64,000 nucleotides of DNA from Hyphomicrobium sp. (lineage in GTDB: Bacteria; Pseudomonadota; Alphaproteobacteria; Rhizobiales; Hyphomicrobiaceae), in the NCBI RefSeq assembly GCF_003987855.1, contig NZ_RXIZ01000006.1:95686-159685 (forward strand), read 5' to 3'. The notes beneath the pieces are model-generated. The model was not told where the DNA came from. It was given only the letters and a program-made list of their open reading frames with translations, and did no database searches. Positions 7,897 to 18,900 of this stretch are shown piece after piece. The stretch's first letter is position 1, and the number at the start of each line of letters is the position of its first letter. The position numbers were made by a program, and so were the translations under genes.

Positions 7897-10458
7897 GTGG
7901 CGGTCATGCCGACGAACTCACAGACATGGAATGCGATGCCCGGCACGCCTACACCTGGTCGACGCTCGACGACCAAGCTCCAATTGGCACTTCTCCTCTT
8001 CGCTGCCATGGGCTGCGTCGCGGCGTTGCTCGCCATCTTTGTGGGCGGCCGCGACGTCGAGCCGGGAGTTTTGAACGCCCGGCAACTGGCGACCGGTGGT
8101 CTCGTCGCCGGAGCGATTTTCATCGCCGGCCTCCTTACCTGGCATATGGCGGGTGTGGCGCGAAAGGAGGCCCGGCGCGCGAAGGCGGAAAGCCAGCAAC
8201 TCCGCCGCAACCTCGCCGCCGCCGAGGCCATCATACGCGCCGAGCCGCAGGTGCTGATTTTCTGGGAGCAGGGCCAGGCCGTCCGCATTGTGTCTCACAC
8301 GCTCACGGGCATTCTTGGCCTGCCTGATCAGCACGCGGAAATCCTGCGGTTTGGGCAATGGCTCGAGCCCGAATCCGCCGACGCCCTGAAAAACTCGCTC
8401 GACAAGCTCTTCGCCAACGGGCGCACGTTCAACGTCATCGTGAAAACCCAGGCCGGTGGCCGGGTCGAAGCCGAGGGACGGGCGGCAGGCGGCCGCGCGG
8501 TCCTGCGCTTCAAGGATGTGTCGACCTACAAGGCCGAGATTGCGCGCATCGATGAGCAACACGCGGCCCTGGCGCGCGACATTCGTTCGAGCCGCGCCCT
8601 TCTCGAAACACTTCCGATGCCAGTCTGGCTTCGCGATTCCGCAGGCCGCCTCGTTTGGGTCAATTCCGCCTACGTCAAAGCCGTGGAGTCCGAAAGCGAG
8701 CTTGACGTCCTCGAACGCCAGATCGAATTGCTCGAGACGCGCCAACGCAGGCATATCGCCAAAGCGGTGGCAGCTGGCGAGAGTTATAAGGCCCGTGTTC
8801 ATCTCATAGCCGGCGGCCAGCGCAAGCCGCACGAAATCGTCATTCTCCCCGTTGACGGAATGACGGCTGGCGCGGCGGTCGACGTGACGGACATCGAAAC
8901 GGCGCAAGGAGAACTTGATCGCCAAGTCGCAGCTTACGACCGCACTCTGGACCGCGTTGAAACAGCGGTCGCACTCTTTGACCGCGACCGGCGGCTGGTA
9001 TTCCACAACGCAGCCTTCTCTAATCTTTGGTCCCTCGATCCGGAGTGGCTTGCCGCACGCCCGACGGACAGCGAAATTCTCGACAGGCTTCGTGAAATCG
9101 GCGTTCTCCCACCCGTCGTCAGCCATCGCGATTGGAAAGCGCAGGTCCTCGCGAGCTCGAGAGCAGGAACGCCCCTTGAAGACACATGGCATTTGACCGA
9201 CGACCGGATTGTAAAAGTCATCGCCGAGCAGCGGGCCGACGGCGGCGTCACCTATCTGTTCGCCGACGAGACCGACCGTATCGCGCTCGAGGGCCGCTAT
9301 AACGCACTCATCGACGTGCAGAGTGAAACTCTGGACAGCCTAAAAGAGGCGGTCGCAGTGTTTGGCACCGATGGACGTCTGAAGCTTTTCAATCGGGCCT
9401 TTTGCGATATCTGGCAAATCCCGCCGCGTAAGCTCGGGGAGCTTCCCCACATCGGAGAGATCATCGCCGCCGTTCAGACTTTGTTTCCAGATGCGGGCAC
9501 TTGGCTTCGCATTGGGCGCGCTGTCACCGCATTCCAGGACGAACGCGAAACGCTTTCGGGCCAGATGGATCGCACTGACAACCTGGTCGTCGACTATGCC
9601 CTGATGCCACTTCCGGATGGCGCAACACTGCTCACGTTCGCCGACGTCACGGGCGCCAAGCTTGCCGAGCGTGCGCTTGTTGAACGCAACGAAGCGCTCG
9701 TTGCCGCCGACCGGCTGAAGACAAACTTCATTGGCCATATCTCGTATGAGCTGAGGACGCCGCTGACGACGATCATCGGCTTCTCGGATATGCTCTCAAG
9801 CCCGGCGTTGGGCGAGCTTAACGCCAAGCAACGCGAGTACCTCGCGGATATCATGTTCTCGTCGAAGACATTGCTCGCCATCATCGACGACATCTTGGAC
9901 TTGACCACAATCGAGGCGGGCGGCTTGGAGTTGAAACTCGCACCTGCGGGTGTCCGCGCCATCATTGACGCCGCCATCCTCGGCATTCGGGAGCGTGCGA
10001 TACGCTCGCGCCTTACGATCGATATTGCCGTCGCCGACGATGTTACGGAAATCATGGTCGACGAGGCGCGCATGCGTCAGGTGCTGTACAATCTCCTTTC
10101 CAACGCCGTGGGTTTTTCGAAGGTCAACGGCACAGTGCACCTCGCCTGCTGGCGCGACAACGGCACGATCAACTTTCGGATCGACGACGAAGGCATCGGC
10201 ATTCCGAAGGATCAGATCGGGCGCGTGTTCCAGCGGTTCGAGAGCCGCAGCCGCGGGTCCGAACACCGCGGCGCGGGGCTCGGCCTTTCAATTGCCAAAA
10301 GCCTCGTGGAGCTTCATGGCGGCACCATCGAAATAACGTCTGAGGAAGGACGTGGCACCCGCGTCATCGTTCGCATCCCCGAACAGCCGGTTGTCAAGGC
10401 GCGGGATGGCACGAAAAACAACGCTAACCGGCTGGCGGGCGGCGCGCGCGCAGCGTAA
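7897..10458 (+). CDS. divL: DivL, tyrosine-bearing histidine-kinase homologue
   Basis: An 853-residue membrane-anchored protein. Two N-terminal membrane segments lie near residues 30-48 and 65-82, followed by several PAS-like domains to about 590, a HisKA dimerisation domain and a HATPase_c domain (NLLSNAVGFS, DDEGIGIP, GAGLGLSIA). The HisKA box reads IGHISYELRTPLTTI: Tyr617 stands where the phospho-accepting His should be. This substitution is the hallmark of DivL, which in Caulobacter works with DivK and CckA to control CtrA phosphorylation. Cell-cycle control at the membrane or pole is therefore the expected role. The GTG at 7897 is used; ATG at 7906 is an alternative. Confidence 0.88.
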   Translation: MAVMPTNSQTWNAMPGTPTPGRRSTTKLQLALLLFAAMGCVAALLAIFVGGRDVEPGVLNARQLATGGLVAGAIFIAGLLTWHMAGVARKEARRAKAESQQLRRNLAAAEAIIRAEPQVLIFWEQGQAVRIVSHTLTGILGLPDQHAEILRFGQWLEPESADALKNSLDKLFANGRTFNVIVKTQAGGRVEAEGRAAGGRAVLRFKDVSTYKAEIARIDEQHAALARDIRSSRALLETLPMPVWLRDSAGRLVWVNSAYVKAVESESELDVLERQIELLETRQRRHIAKAVAAGESYKARVHLIAGGQRKPHEIVILPVDGMTAGAAVDVTDIETAQGELDRQVAAYDRTLDRVETAVALFDRDRRLVFHNAAFSNLWSLDPEWLAARPTDSEILDRLREIGVLPPVVSHRDWKAQVLASSRAGTPLEDTWHLTDDRIVKVIAEQRADGGVTYLFADETDRIALEGRYNALIDVQSETLDSLKEAVAVFGTDGRLKLFNRAFCDIWQIPPRKLGELPHIGEIIAAVQTLFPDAGTWLRIGRAVTAFQDERETLSGQMDRTDNLVVDYALMPLPDGATLLTFADVTGAKLAERALVERNEALVAADRLKTNFIGHISYELRTPLTTIIGFSDMLSSPALGELNAKQREYLADIMFSSKTLLAIIDDILDLTTIEAGGLELKLAPAGVRAIIDAAILGIRERAIRSRLTIDIAVADDVTEIMVDEARMRQVLYNLLSNAVGFSKVNGTVHLACWRDNGTINFRIDDEGIGIPKDQIGRVFQRFESRSRGSEHRGAGLGLSIAKSLVELHGGTIEITSEEGRGTRVIVRIPEQPVVKARDGTKNNANRLAGGARAA

Positions 10459-10469
10459 ATACGGGCGCG

Positions 10470-12017
10470 ATGACACAGACTGGATATTCATTCACTGAAC
10501 TGACGGAAGATGACGTTTGCCGCCTCGCGCAGGAGGTCGCCTTTCTTCTCCAGCCAGGCGACACGCTTGCTCTCGAGGGAGATCTCGGCGCTGGCAAATC
10601 GACGTTTGCCCGCGCCCTTATTCGCGCGATAGCCGGCAATTCCGAACTGGAGATCCCAAGCCCAACTTTCACGCTCGTGCAATCTTATGAGACCGCGCGC
10701 TTCGAGATAGCGCATTTCGATCTCTATCGCTTGTCAGACCCGAACGAAATCGACGAACTCGGCCTCGATGCCGCGTTGGCGCGCGGGATTGCACTCATCG
10801 AGTGGCCTTCCCGAGCGGAGGGACGCATTCCGCTAGAGAGGGTAACGCTCAGACTGGACGAAGCATCCGAAATCGACCGCCGCAACATTTCGATGAGCTT
10901 CAACGGCGAGTTTGCCACGCGCTTGGATCGCTTCGCGGCAATTCATGGATTTCTCGACCGCGCGGGCTGGGGTGGTGCATCGACCGCCTTCAGCTATCTC
11001 CAGGGCGATGCCTCGCCGCGCCGCTACGCTCGACTTATCAAAGGCGATGGGACGCGCGCCATTCTGATGGACTCGCCTCAGCGGCCGGACGGACCAGCCA
11101 TCCGCGGAGGCAAATCCTACAGCGCTATCGCCCACCTTGCGGAAAGTGTCGATGCCTTCGTCGCCATCGATCGAACGCTCGAAGCGGCCGGACTTTCGGT
11201 GCCGCACATTCTCGCTGAAGATCTTGGCAATGGCCTGCTGTTGATCGAAGACTTCGGCGACAAGGTATTCGGGTCCGAAGTGAGGCAGGGGCGCAACCAA
11301 GAAGATCTTTGGAGACGCGGCGTCGATGCGCTGCTCGCGGTACAAGCTTCGCCACCGCCGGCACGCCTCCCTGTGACTGACGATACGATATTCGAACTCC
11401 CATTGGCGGACACCGATGTCCTCGAAATCGAGACGGAATTGCTGCTGGACTGGTATTGGCCTGCGCTTCGAACGAGCCCCGCACCCGAACACGCCCGCAC
11501 CGAATTCAAGCGGTTATGGCAACCAGTCTTCGATCGTGTGCTGAAGCAGCCCAAGACCTGGCTGCTCCGCGATTACCACTCGCCCAATCTTATCGCGCTC
11601 GACGATCGAAACCCGCCGCAAGACGTCGGAATCATCGATTTTCAGGACGCGATGATCGGCCCGGCCGCCTACGATCTCGTCTCCCTCCTGCAGGATGCGC
11701 GTGTCGACGTTTCGGATAGTTTGGAAAAGCGACTCCTCGATCGCTATCTGGCCGCGATGTCCGTGCGGGATCCAGCCTTCGACAAAGAAGAATTCTTATT
11801 CGGATATGCCGCTCTCGGCGCACAGCGGAATACCAAGATCCTTGGGATCTTCGCGCGCCTCGCGATGCGTGACGGCAAACGCCAATATTTGGCGCATATG
11901 CCACGGATCTGGGGGTATCTCGAACGCGACCTTCAGCATGAGGCTCTCGCGCCGCTCCGGGCGTGGTATGACGCGAACCTGCCTCGGAACCTACGCCGGG
12001 AAGCCTTGAGTATATAA
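10470..12017 (+). CDS. TsaE-AmgK fusion: t6A ATPase and cell-wall sugar kinase
   Basis: A 515-residue two-domain protein. Residues about 1-150 are TsaE, the ATPase of the N6-threonylcarbamoyladenosine tRNA-modification complex (P-loop GDLGAGKSTFARALI, then TFTLVQSY). Residues about 165-515 are an aminoglycoside-phosphotransferase-fold kinase like AmgK (LLRDYHSPNLI, GIIDFQDAMIGP), which phosphorylates MurNAc or GlcNAc at the anomeric position for peptidoglycan recycling. The next gene encodes the partner uridylyltransferase MurU. The fusion is known in Hyphomicrobiales and is not a sequencing artefact: the reading frame is continuous through the junction. Confidence 0.88.
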   Translation: MTQTGYSFTELTEDDVCRLAQEVAFLLQPGDTLALEGDLGAGKSTFARALIRAIAGNSELEIPSPTFTLVQSYETARFEIAHFDLYRLSDPNEIDELGLDAALARGIALIEWPSRAEGRIPLERVTLRLDEASEIDRRNISMSFNGEFATRLDRFAAIHGFLDRAGWGGASTAFSYLQGDASPRRYARLIKGDGTRAILMDSPQRPDGPAIRGGKSYSAIAHLAESVDAFVAIDRTLEAAGLSVPHILAEDLGNGLLLIEDFGDKVFGSEVRQGRNQEDLWRRGVDALLAVQASPPPARLPVTDDTIFELPLADTDVLEIETELLLDWYWPALRTSPAPEHARTEFKRLWQPVFDRVLKQPKTWLLRDYHSPNLIALDDRNPPQDVGIIDFQDAMIGPAAYDLVSLLQDARVDVSDSLEKRLLDRYLAAMSVRDPAFDKEEFLFGYAALGAQRNTKILGIFARLAMRDGKRQYLAHMPRIWGYLERDLQHEALAPLRAWYDANLPRNLRREALSI

Positions 12018-12041
12018 ATCGATTTTCGGAGCGTATCGCTA

Positions 12042-12782
12042 ATGACTTCGCCCCCTCCCCCGACCAGCGCGTTCGTGCTTGCTGCCGGTATGGGGCAGCG
12101 AATGCGCCCCCTGACGAACACTATTCCAAAGCCTCTCGTCGCCTTGGGCGGTAAGCCGCTGATCGATCACGTCCTGGATCGGCTCTCAGCCGCTGGCATC
12201 AAAAAGGTGGTCGTCAACGTCCACTATCTGGCGGATAAAATCGAATCCCATCTCTCGAAGCGGACGAAACCAAAGATCGTTTTTTCGGATGAGCGAAAGC
12301 GTTTGCTCGATACTGGTGGCGGCGTAATTCACGCGTTGCCAAAGCTCGGAGCTGGGCCGTTCGTCATCCACAATTCAGATTCCGTTTGGATCGAGGGCTT
12401 AGGGTCCAATCTCGACCGGCTTCTCTGCACATGGGATCCGGACGCGATGGATAGTCTGATGCTTGTGGCTCCACTTGCAGCAAGCATCGGCTACGATGGG
12501 CTCGGCGATTTCCAAATGGATCCGGCAGGACGGCTGACGCGACAGACGGGACCGAAGATGGCGCCGTTCGTGTTCGCAGGCGTTTCGATCGCCCATCCGC
12601 GCTTGTTTGATGGCGCACCCACGGGCGCGTTTTCCCTGAACAAGCTGTGGGACAAGGCGATTGATCGGGGAAGATTGTTTGGTCTTCGCCTCGAAGGCAT
12701 CTGGATGCATGTCGGCACTCCGGACGCGCTCGCGGAAGCTGAAGCTACTCTGACCGAGCCGCTGACGACGAGCTCCGATTGA
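12042..12782 (+). CDS. murU: MurU-like nucleotidyltransferase
   Basis: A 246-residue sugar-1-phosphate nucleotidyltransferase. The nucleotide-binding motif FVLAAGMGQRMRPLTNTIPKP opens the protein, and NSDSVWIEG carries the metal-binding aspartate near residue 110. With the preceding AmgK domain it would convert MurNAc-1-phosphate to UDP-MurNAc, bypassing de novo synthesis. The gene lies 24 bases after the TsaE-AmgK gene and overlaps addB by four bases, so it is probably in one transcript. Other NTP-sugar transferases share this fold; context supports MurU. Confidence 0.82.
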   Translation: MTSPPPPTSAFVLAAGMGQRMRPLTNTIPKPLVALGGKPLIDHVLDRLSAAGIKKVVVNVHYLADKIESHLSKRTKPKIVFSDERKRLLDTGGGVIHALPKLGAGPFVIHNSDSVWIEGLGSNLDRLLCTWDPDAMDSLMLVAPLAASIGYDGLGDFQMDPAGRLTRQTGPKMAPFVFAGVSIAHPRLFDGAPTGAFSLNKLWDKAIDRGRLFGLRLEGIWMHVGTPDALAEAEATLTEPLTTSSD

Positions 12783-15700
12783 TGTCACCCAACGTCTTCA
12801 CCCTTCCGCTCGGCGTGCCCTTTCTCGAAGCGCTGGCGCGTGCGATTTTAAACGGCGATCTGCCGCAAGCCGGTGGCAAACGGCCGGATGTCCTTACACT
12901 GCCGAAGATTACGTTGTTGTTGCCGACCCGCCGTGCCGCGCGTGCGGCGCGCGAAGCATTCCTTTCGGTCGCCGAAACGCGCGCACTGGTAATGCCCCGC
13001 ATCCGCCCGATCTCAGAAAGTGACGGCGACAGCTCGCTGATCTCGAACCTCGTCGAACTGGGGCCATCAGGGATCGATGCATTGGAGCAGATCCCCGCGA
13101 TCAGTGCGCTCGATCGGATGCTGGTTCTGATGCAGCTTGTCGCCCATTGGCGCAAAACGCTCGCCGGCGCTGAGTCTGCTACGAACAAGACGTCTTTGGG
13201 TTCAACGCCTGCCCAGGCCGCCCAACTCGCCGCCGAGCTTGCGAAGTTGATGGACGATATCGAACGCGAGAACGTTTCTCTTTCAGGAATTCAAGCGCTC
13301 GTCCCGGAAACCTATTCCGAACATTGGAAGAAGACGGTCGACTTCCTGAAAATCGTCACCGAATTCTGGCCCACCTATTTGGGACAAAACGGTTTGACTT
13401 CGCCCGAGGCCCGCCGAAATGCGGCGATCCTCGCCGAAACGCAGCGCATTTCGAAGCTGAAGCCAACCGATGTCGTTATCGTCGCGGGCGTCACCGGGTC
13501 TATTCCCGCGACCGTAGAGCTGATGCGCGCAGTTTCCACCCACGCCTCCGGTGCGGTCGTTCTGCCCGCGCTGGACAAAACGCTCGACATCGAGAGTTGG
13601 AACGCCATCAGGCCCACTCATCCGGAGCACCCGCAATTCGGATTGAAAAAGCTGCTCGACGAACTCGCAATCGATCGGAGCGACGTCCAGGATCTTGCGG
13701 GCATAGCTATCGACGCCGAACGCCGAACGCGATCTGTCTTCTTCAGCGAAGCAATGCGTCCGTCCGCAACCACGCATCGTTGGCATGACTTCACGAGCCA
13801 CGTCGATCGCGCTGCACTCTCTCGCGCATTATCATCCGTATCTCGGATCAACGCCCCGTCCGCTCAAGACGAAGCCGAATTAATTGCACTCATTTTGCGA
13901 GAAGCTATCGAAACGCCCGGCCGGACAGCCGCGCTCGTTTCCCCAGATCGCCTGCTCGCGCGTCGCGTTGCCATACGTCTGGAAGCTTGGGGTATTCGCG
14001 TCGATGACAGCGCCGGCCGCCCGTTCGCCAAGACTGTCCCCGGCGCTTTCCTTGCGTTGGTGATCAACGCCGTGGTTTCGAGATTTGCACCTGCCGAGAC
14101 GATGGCGCTGCTTCGCCATCCGTTGTGCCGCATGGGCTTTGCGACGTTCGATATTCGCCGCTTTGCGCGCGCCTTGGAAATCAGCGCTTTTCGGCGGCCG
14201 TATCTTGGCCGCGGCATCGAAGGTATCCTGGCCGGGCTGGAGAATGCGGATCTGGACGAAGATCACCGCAAACACAGGGCAGCCGAACGGCTGTGGCCAG
14301 AAGATATCCAGGGCGCCCGTGCCGTCATTACGAAAATGACCGAAGCGTTCCAGCCTTTGAACGACCTCTATGAAATCGATGCCAAACATCGCCTCGCCGA
14401 TCTCGCCCGCGCGCATGCCGCGACCGCTGAAGCGCTGGCATCATTACCCGCCGAGAACGAAAGTGATGGTCCGGCCGAAGCAAATCCGCTTTGGCAGGGC
14501 GAAGCCGGTGATGTTGCTTCCCGCTTTTTCGCCGACCTTCTGAAACCGGAGACGCCGAACATCGAGATCCAGGCTTCTGATTATGCCGATCTCTATGCCA
14601 CCCTCCTCGCGCGGGAGAATGTCCGCGAACGAAGACCTGTCCACCCACGTATCGCGATCTGGGGCCCGTTCGAAGCGCGATTGCAGCAGCCCGACGTTCT
14701 CGTGGTCGGCTCATTGAACGAAGGCACTTGGCCCGAAGCCGCTGAGCCAGGAGCCTGGCTCAATCGCCCGATGCGAAGCGAACTCGGACTTCCTTCACCG
14801 GAAGAGGAAACGGGCCGCGCCGCTCATGACTTCGTCTCTCTGCTTGGCGCCGACACCGTCTATCTCACGCGCGCTGAAAAAATCGACGGCGTGCCAACAG
14901 TTCCATCGCGCTGGCTGATGCGCATCGCCGCCCTCCTCGAAGGAATGGACTTGCAGCACGTTCTCGATGCGAAAAAACCTTGGCTCGCATGGGCGCGGGC
15001 ACGCGATCACATTGATCCGGCCAAGAGACGAACCATTCTCGCTCCCGAACCTCGACCTCCCGTCTCTGTTCGCCCGCGAAAGATGAGCGTCACCGAAATC
15101 GAACGCTGGACGAGCAATCCTTACGCCATCTTCGCGCGGCACATACTGAAGGTGGACCCGCTCCCAGAACTTGGCGCTGCGCCGGACGCAAGTCTCCGAG
15201 GCGGCCTCGTTCATAAGGTGATGTCGGACTTTGCGAAGAAATTTCCTTCGGATCTTCCCAACAATCCCTCAGCCGAACTCGAACAAATCGCGACGACCGT
15301 CCTTCAGCGTTTTACGGGTCAAGCGCGTATTGCGGCCTTCTGGGTGCCACGCCTCAAGCGCTTTCTCGACTGGTTCGCGCTCACCGAGGCCGCGCGCCGG
15401 CATGGCGTGAGGAGCGTTATTGCCGAGACATCCGGTAGTCTCGTGCTCGATGCTCCGGGCGGGCCATTTCGGCTAACGGCGCGCGCTGACCGGATCGACG
15501 ACAAGGGCGGATCAATCATCATCACGGACTATAAGACGGGCGCAGCACCAAGCGATGCCGCGGTCAAATCCGGCAGTTCGCCCCAGTTGCCGCTGGAAGC
15601 CGCGATTGCGCTCGGCGATTCAGGATTCCCGCACCTTGCCGGCCGCACGATCGACGCGCTTCGCTACATCCGCGCGTCGGGCAGCGAACCACCGGGCGAA

Positions 15701-15907
15701 GAGCGCATCGTGAAAGTCGACGACGTGGCCGCGTTAGCCGAGCAATCCCAGCAAGGTCTTGCGCAGCTGATCGCAAGCTTCGACGATCCCGAAACGCCCT
15801 ACCGCGCCATCCGGCGACCTGGCTATCGCTACGACTATGACGCTTACGCTCATCTCGCCCGCGTGGCGGAATGGTCAGCCCACGTCGAAGATGAGGTTTC
15901 GACATGA
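12779..15907 (+). CDS. addB: AddB, helicase-nuclease subunit of double-strand-break repair
   Basis: A 1042-residue AddB of the alphaproteobacterial type. The C-terminal RecB-like nuclease motif IIITDYKTGAAPSDAAV lies near residues 915-935, preceded by the LTARADRIDD motif. The N-terminal half has a helicase-like fold with the degenerate nucleotide-binding stretch ITLLLPTRRAARAAREAF. The cysteine cluster that holds an iron-sulphur centre in Bacillus AddB is not seen near the C-terminus. It works with AddA to resect broken DNA for RecA. It overlaps murU and addA by four bases each, implying coupling. Confidence 0.93.
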   Translation: MMSPNVFTLPLGVPFLEALARAILNGDLPQAGGKRPDVLTLPKITLLLPTRRAARAAREAFLSVAETRALVMPRIRPISESDGDSSLISNLVELGPSGIDALEQIPAISALDRMLVLMQLVAHWRKTLAGAESATNKTSLGSTPAQAAQLAAELAKLMDDIERENVSLSGIQALVPETYSEHWKKTVDFLKIVTEFWPTYLGQNGLTSPEARRNAAILAETQRISKLKPTDVVIVAGVTGSIPATVELMRAVSTHASGAVVLPALDKTLDIESWNAIRPTHPEHPQFGLKKLLDELAIDRSDVQDLAGIAIDAERRTRSVFFSEAMRPSATTHRWHDFTSHVDRAALSRALSSVSRINAPSAQDEAELIALILREAIETPGRTAALVSPDRLLARRVAIRLEAWGIRVDDSAGRPFAKTVPGAFLALVINAVVSRFAPAETMALLRHPLCRMGFATFDIRRFARALEISAFRRPYLGRGIEGILAGLENADLDEDHRKHRAAERLWPEDIQGARAVITKMTEAFQPLNDLYEIDAKHRLADLARAHAATAEALASLPAENESDGPAEANPLWQGEAGDVASRFFADLLKPETPNIEIQASDYADLYATLLARENVRERRPVHPRIAIWGPFEARLQQPDVLVVGSLNEGTWPEAAEPGAWLNRPMRSELGLPSPEEETGRAAHDFVSLLGADTVYLTRAEKIDGVPTVPSRWLMRIAALLEGMDLQHVLDAKKPWLAWARARDHIDPAKRRTILAPEPRPPVSVRPRKMSVTEIERWTSNPYAIFARHILKVDPLPELGAAPDASLRGGLVHKVMSDFAKKFPSDLPNNPSAELEQIATTVLQRFTGQARIAAFWVPRLKRFLDWFALTEAARRHGVRSVIAETSGSLVLDAPGGPFRLTARADRIDDKGGSIIITDYKTGAAPSDAAVKSGSSPQLPLEAAIALGDSGFPHLAGRTIDALRYIRASGSEPPGEERIVKVDDVAALAEQSQQGLAQLIASFDDPETPYRAIRRPGYRYDYDAYAHLARVAEWSAHVEDEVST

Positions 15908-18900
15908 ACCTCGAAGTAAAAAGAATAACGATCGACGAGATTCGTCTCGATACCAACGCAAACCAGAACGCCGCATCACATCCTGAGAATTCCGCTTGGG
16001 TTGCCGCGAACGCGGGCACCGGCAAAACGCACGTTCTGACTCTGCGGGTCTTGCGGCTGCTGCTTGCCGGAACCCGCCCCGAGCGCATTCTTTGCCTCAC
16101 GTTCACCAAGGCCGCGGCAGCCGAGATGTCGAAGCGCGTCTTCGATCGGCTCGCAAGCTGGGTCACGATGAATGACGAAGCCCTGCGCGCCGATCTTCGA
16201 ACGGTAACCGCCAGCGAACCATCCGGCGACTTGCTCGCGCGCGCACGCACGCTCTTCGCCCATGCCATCGAAACGCCGGGAGGCCTGAAAGTACAAACCA
16301 TTCACGCCTTCGCTGAGCGTCTCCTCCAACGGTTTCCGATCGAAGCAGGCGTAGCTCCAGATTTCAAAATCCTTGACGACGTCGCTGCCGGCGATCTGAA
16401 GGCCGACGCCATAGAAGCCGTGCTGACGCGAGCAACGGCCAATCCCATGTCGCCTCTAGGTGAAGCGCTGAACGTCATCATTCGCTACGCGGCTGACTCG
16501 CAGTTCGATCAGCTCATCTCCAAAGCCGTCGAAGAGCGCAAATGGCTCGAGGCTGCAGCGCACGGGCGATCGCCCCAGTTCGTTGAAGAACTGCGTGCAA
16601 TGGATGCCTTTTTGCGGCGTGAATTGCGGGTTCGTTCCGGCGTCGCAGCATCCGATCTTCATAGCGAATGTGCCGGTGTTCTATCGGCAGCAGAACTTCG
16701 TGAGCTTTGCGAACTTCTCGCTACCGGCGGCAGCGTTGACAATGGCCACGGCACAAAACTCGCGCAAGCGTTGGCAGAAACCGACCATCGCCGCAAAGCC
16801 GAGCTTCTTGCAGACTACTTCCTGATCGAGAAAGGCGAAGCAAAACGTAAGAGCCTGCTGGCGAAGGCGCTCGCACAGTCGAAGCCGGGGCTCCATGATC
16901 GCTGCCAGCGCGCACAAGAAAACTTCTTCGAACTCACCCAGGAGTTGCGAGCGCTAGCGCTCGTTGAAGCCTCTCTTGCGCTTTATCAGGTCGCAGGTCA
17001 CGTGCTTCGGCACTACGCTGCTGCCCGCAACGCCGCCGGTGCGCTCGATTTCGATGACCTCATTCTAAAGACCCGCGATCTTCTCACGAGCGAGAACGGC
17101 CAGACGAAATGGGTGCTGTTCAAGCTCGATGGCGGGCTCGATCATATCCTCGTCGACGAAGCGCAGGATACCAGCCCCGAGCAATGGGAGATCGTGGCTG
17201 CCCTTGCGAAGGAATTTTTTTCCGATGTCGGCGCCGGCGCGATGACACGCACGGTCTTTGCCGTCGGCGATGAGAAGCAATCGATCTATTCCTTCCAGGG
17301 CGCCGCGCCTGAGATGTTCGCGAAGATGGGACAGACCTTCGCCGAACTCGCCATGCAGGCTGAGCGAACCTGGAAGCGCATCCCGCTCACCCTGTCGTTC
17401 CGCACCGTCGCCCCGGTTCTCTCCGCTGTCGATCTCGTCTTCCGCGATCCGACGCGAGCACCCGGATTGACCGCTGACAATTCCGCTGTAGGCCATGTTG
17501 CCAATCGTATCGGACATGCGGGACTGGTCGAGATCTGGGAGACCGAGAAGTTCGAGGACGCCCCTGACGCGGATCCTTGGCAGCCGCTGTCTGACGTGAA
17601 GGAGCAGTCCCCGGCGAACCGCCTGGCGGACCGTATCGCGGATACGATCAAAACCTGGATCGCTAACAAAGAGCGCTTGCAATCCGAGAATAGGCCGATC
17701 ACGCCAGGCGATATTCTGATCCTCGTGCGCAAGCGCATGCCATTCGCGGTGCCTATGGTTGCGGCCCTGAAACGTCGCGGCATCGCTGTCGCCGGCTCCG
17801 ATCGCGTCCGGCTTATGGATCAGATCGCGGTCCAGGACCTCATGGTTCTCGGGGATTTTCTGACATTGCCGGAAGACGACCTGGCGCTCGCGACTGTTCT
17901 CAAGAGCCCGCTGTTCGATCTCGACGATCACGACCTTCTCGCGATCACGCGTGAACGCGGCGCGAAAACGCTGTGGCGCGCGTTGATTGACAGGTCTGGC
18001 GACAAGCCTGAATTCGCATTCGCAACGGAGACGTTGAAGCGGTGGCGCGCGAAAGCCGACTTCATGCCCCCGTTCGAATTCTTCGCCGGCATCCTGGAGA
18101 GGGATGGCATGCGCGAACGAATGCTCAATCGCCTTGGACTTGAAGCGGCAGACGTGATCGACGAATTCCTCGATCTCGCCCTGTCCTATGATGAAAGTGA
18201 TCCGCCGTCGCTGACCCAGTTCTTGGCAAAGCTCCGCGCTGCCAATCCTGAGGTGAAACGCGACATGGACCATGGTCGGGACGAGGTTCGCGTCATGACA
18301 GTCCACGGTGCTAAAGGGTTGGAAGCGCCGATTGTCTTTCTTCCCGATACCTGCACCACCGCCTCGGGCGAAGATGCCGTCTCGCGGCTGATAAAGCTTG
18401 ACCTCGGCGGTCCGGAAGAGCTTCCGCAGCCGATCGTCTGGACCGTCAAGGGTACATCTAAAATTCCGGCGGTGGCGAACGCGCGCGCAGAGAAGGACGC
18501 CCGAGAGGCGGAGGAGCGCAATCGTCTGCTCTACGTCGCGATGACCCGAGCGAGAGACAGGCTCTACATTTCTGGGTTCGAAGGGAAGAAGGGCAGGGCT
18601 GCTGGCTGCTGGTATGAGCTCATGTCGGACGCGCTCACTCCAACAATGACAGAGATTGTCGGCGACAACGGCAAGAAAATCTGGCGTCGGGAAACGCCAC
18701 AAGTGGCAGCTCCTGAAAAGCCAAAACATGAAAAAGGCGTCGCCGGCCAAGCGCTCGCCCGGCCCGACTTCGCCAACACACGGGCCCCTGCAGAGCCAAA
18801 ACTATCGGTGCCGCTCGCGCCATCGCGCCTTGAGCCCTATGCGCCGGACTTAGAAGGCGAGCCATCCTTCCCGCCGAAACGTGATGCTGGATCGACGAAC

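Noticed and set aside
7918..9192. 424-codon minus-strand frame opposite divL
   Set aside because: Antisense to the PAS region of divL; composition is that of a shadow frame.
17065..18750. 561-codon minus-strand frame opposite addA
   Set aside because: Long but antisense to continuous helicase motifs; no own motif or ribosome site.
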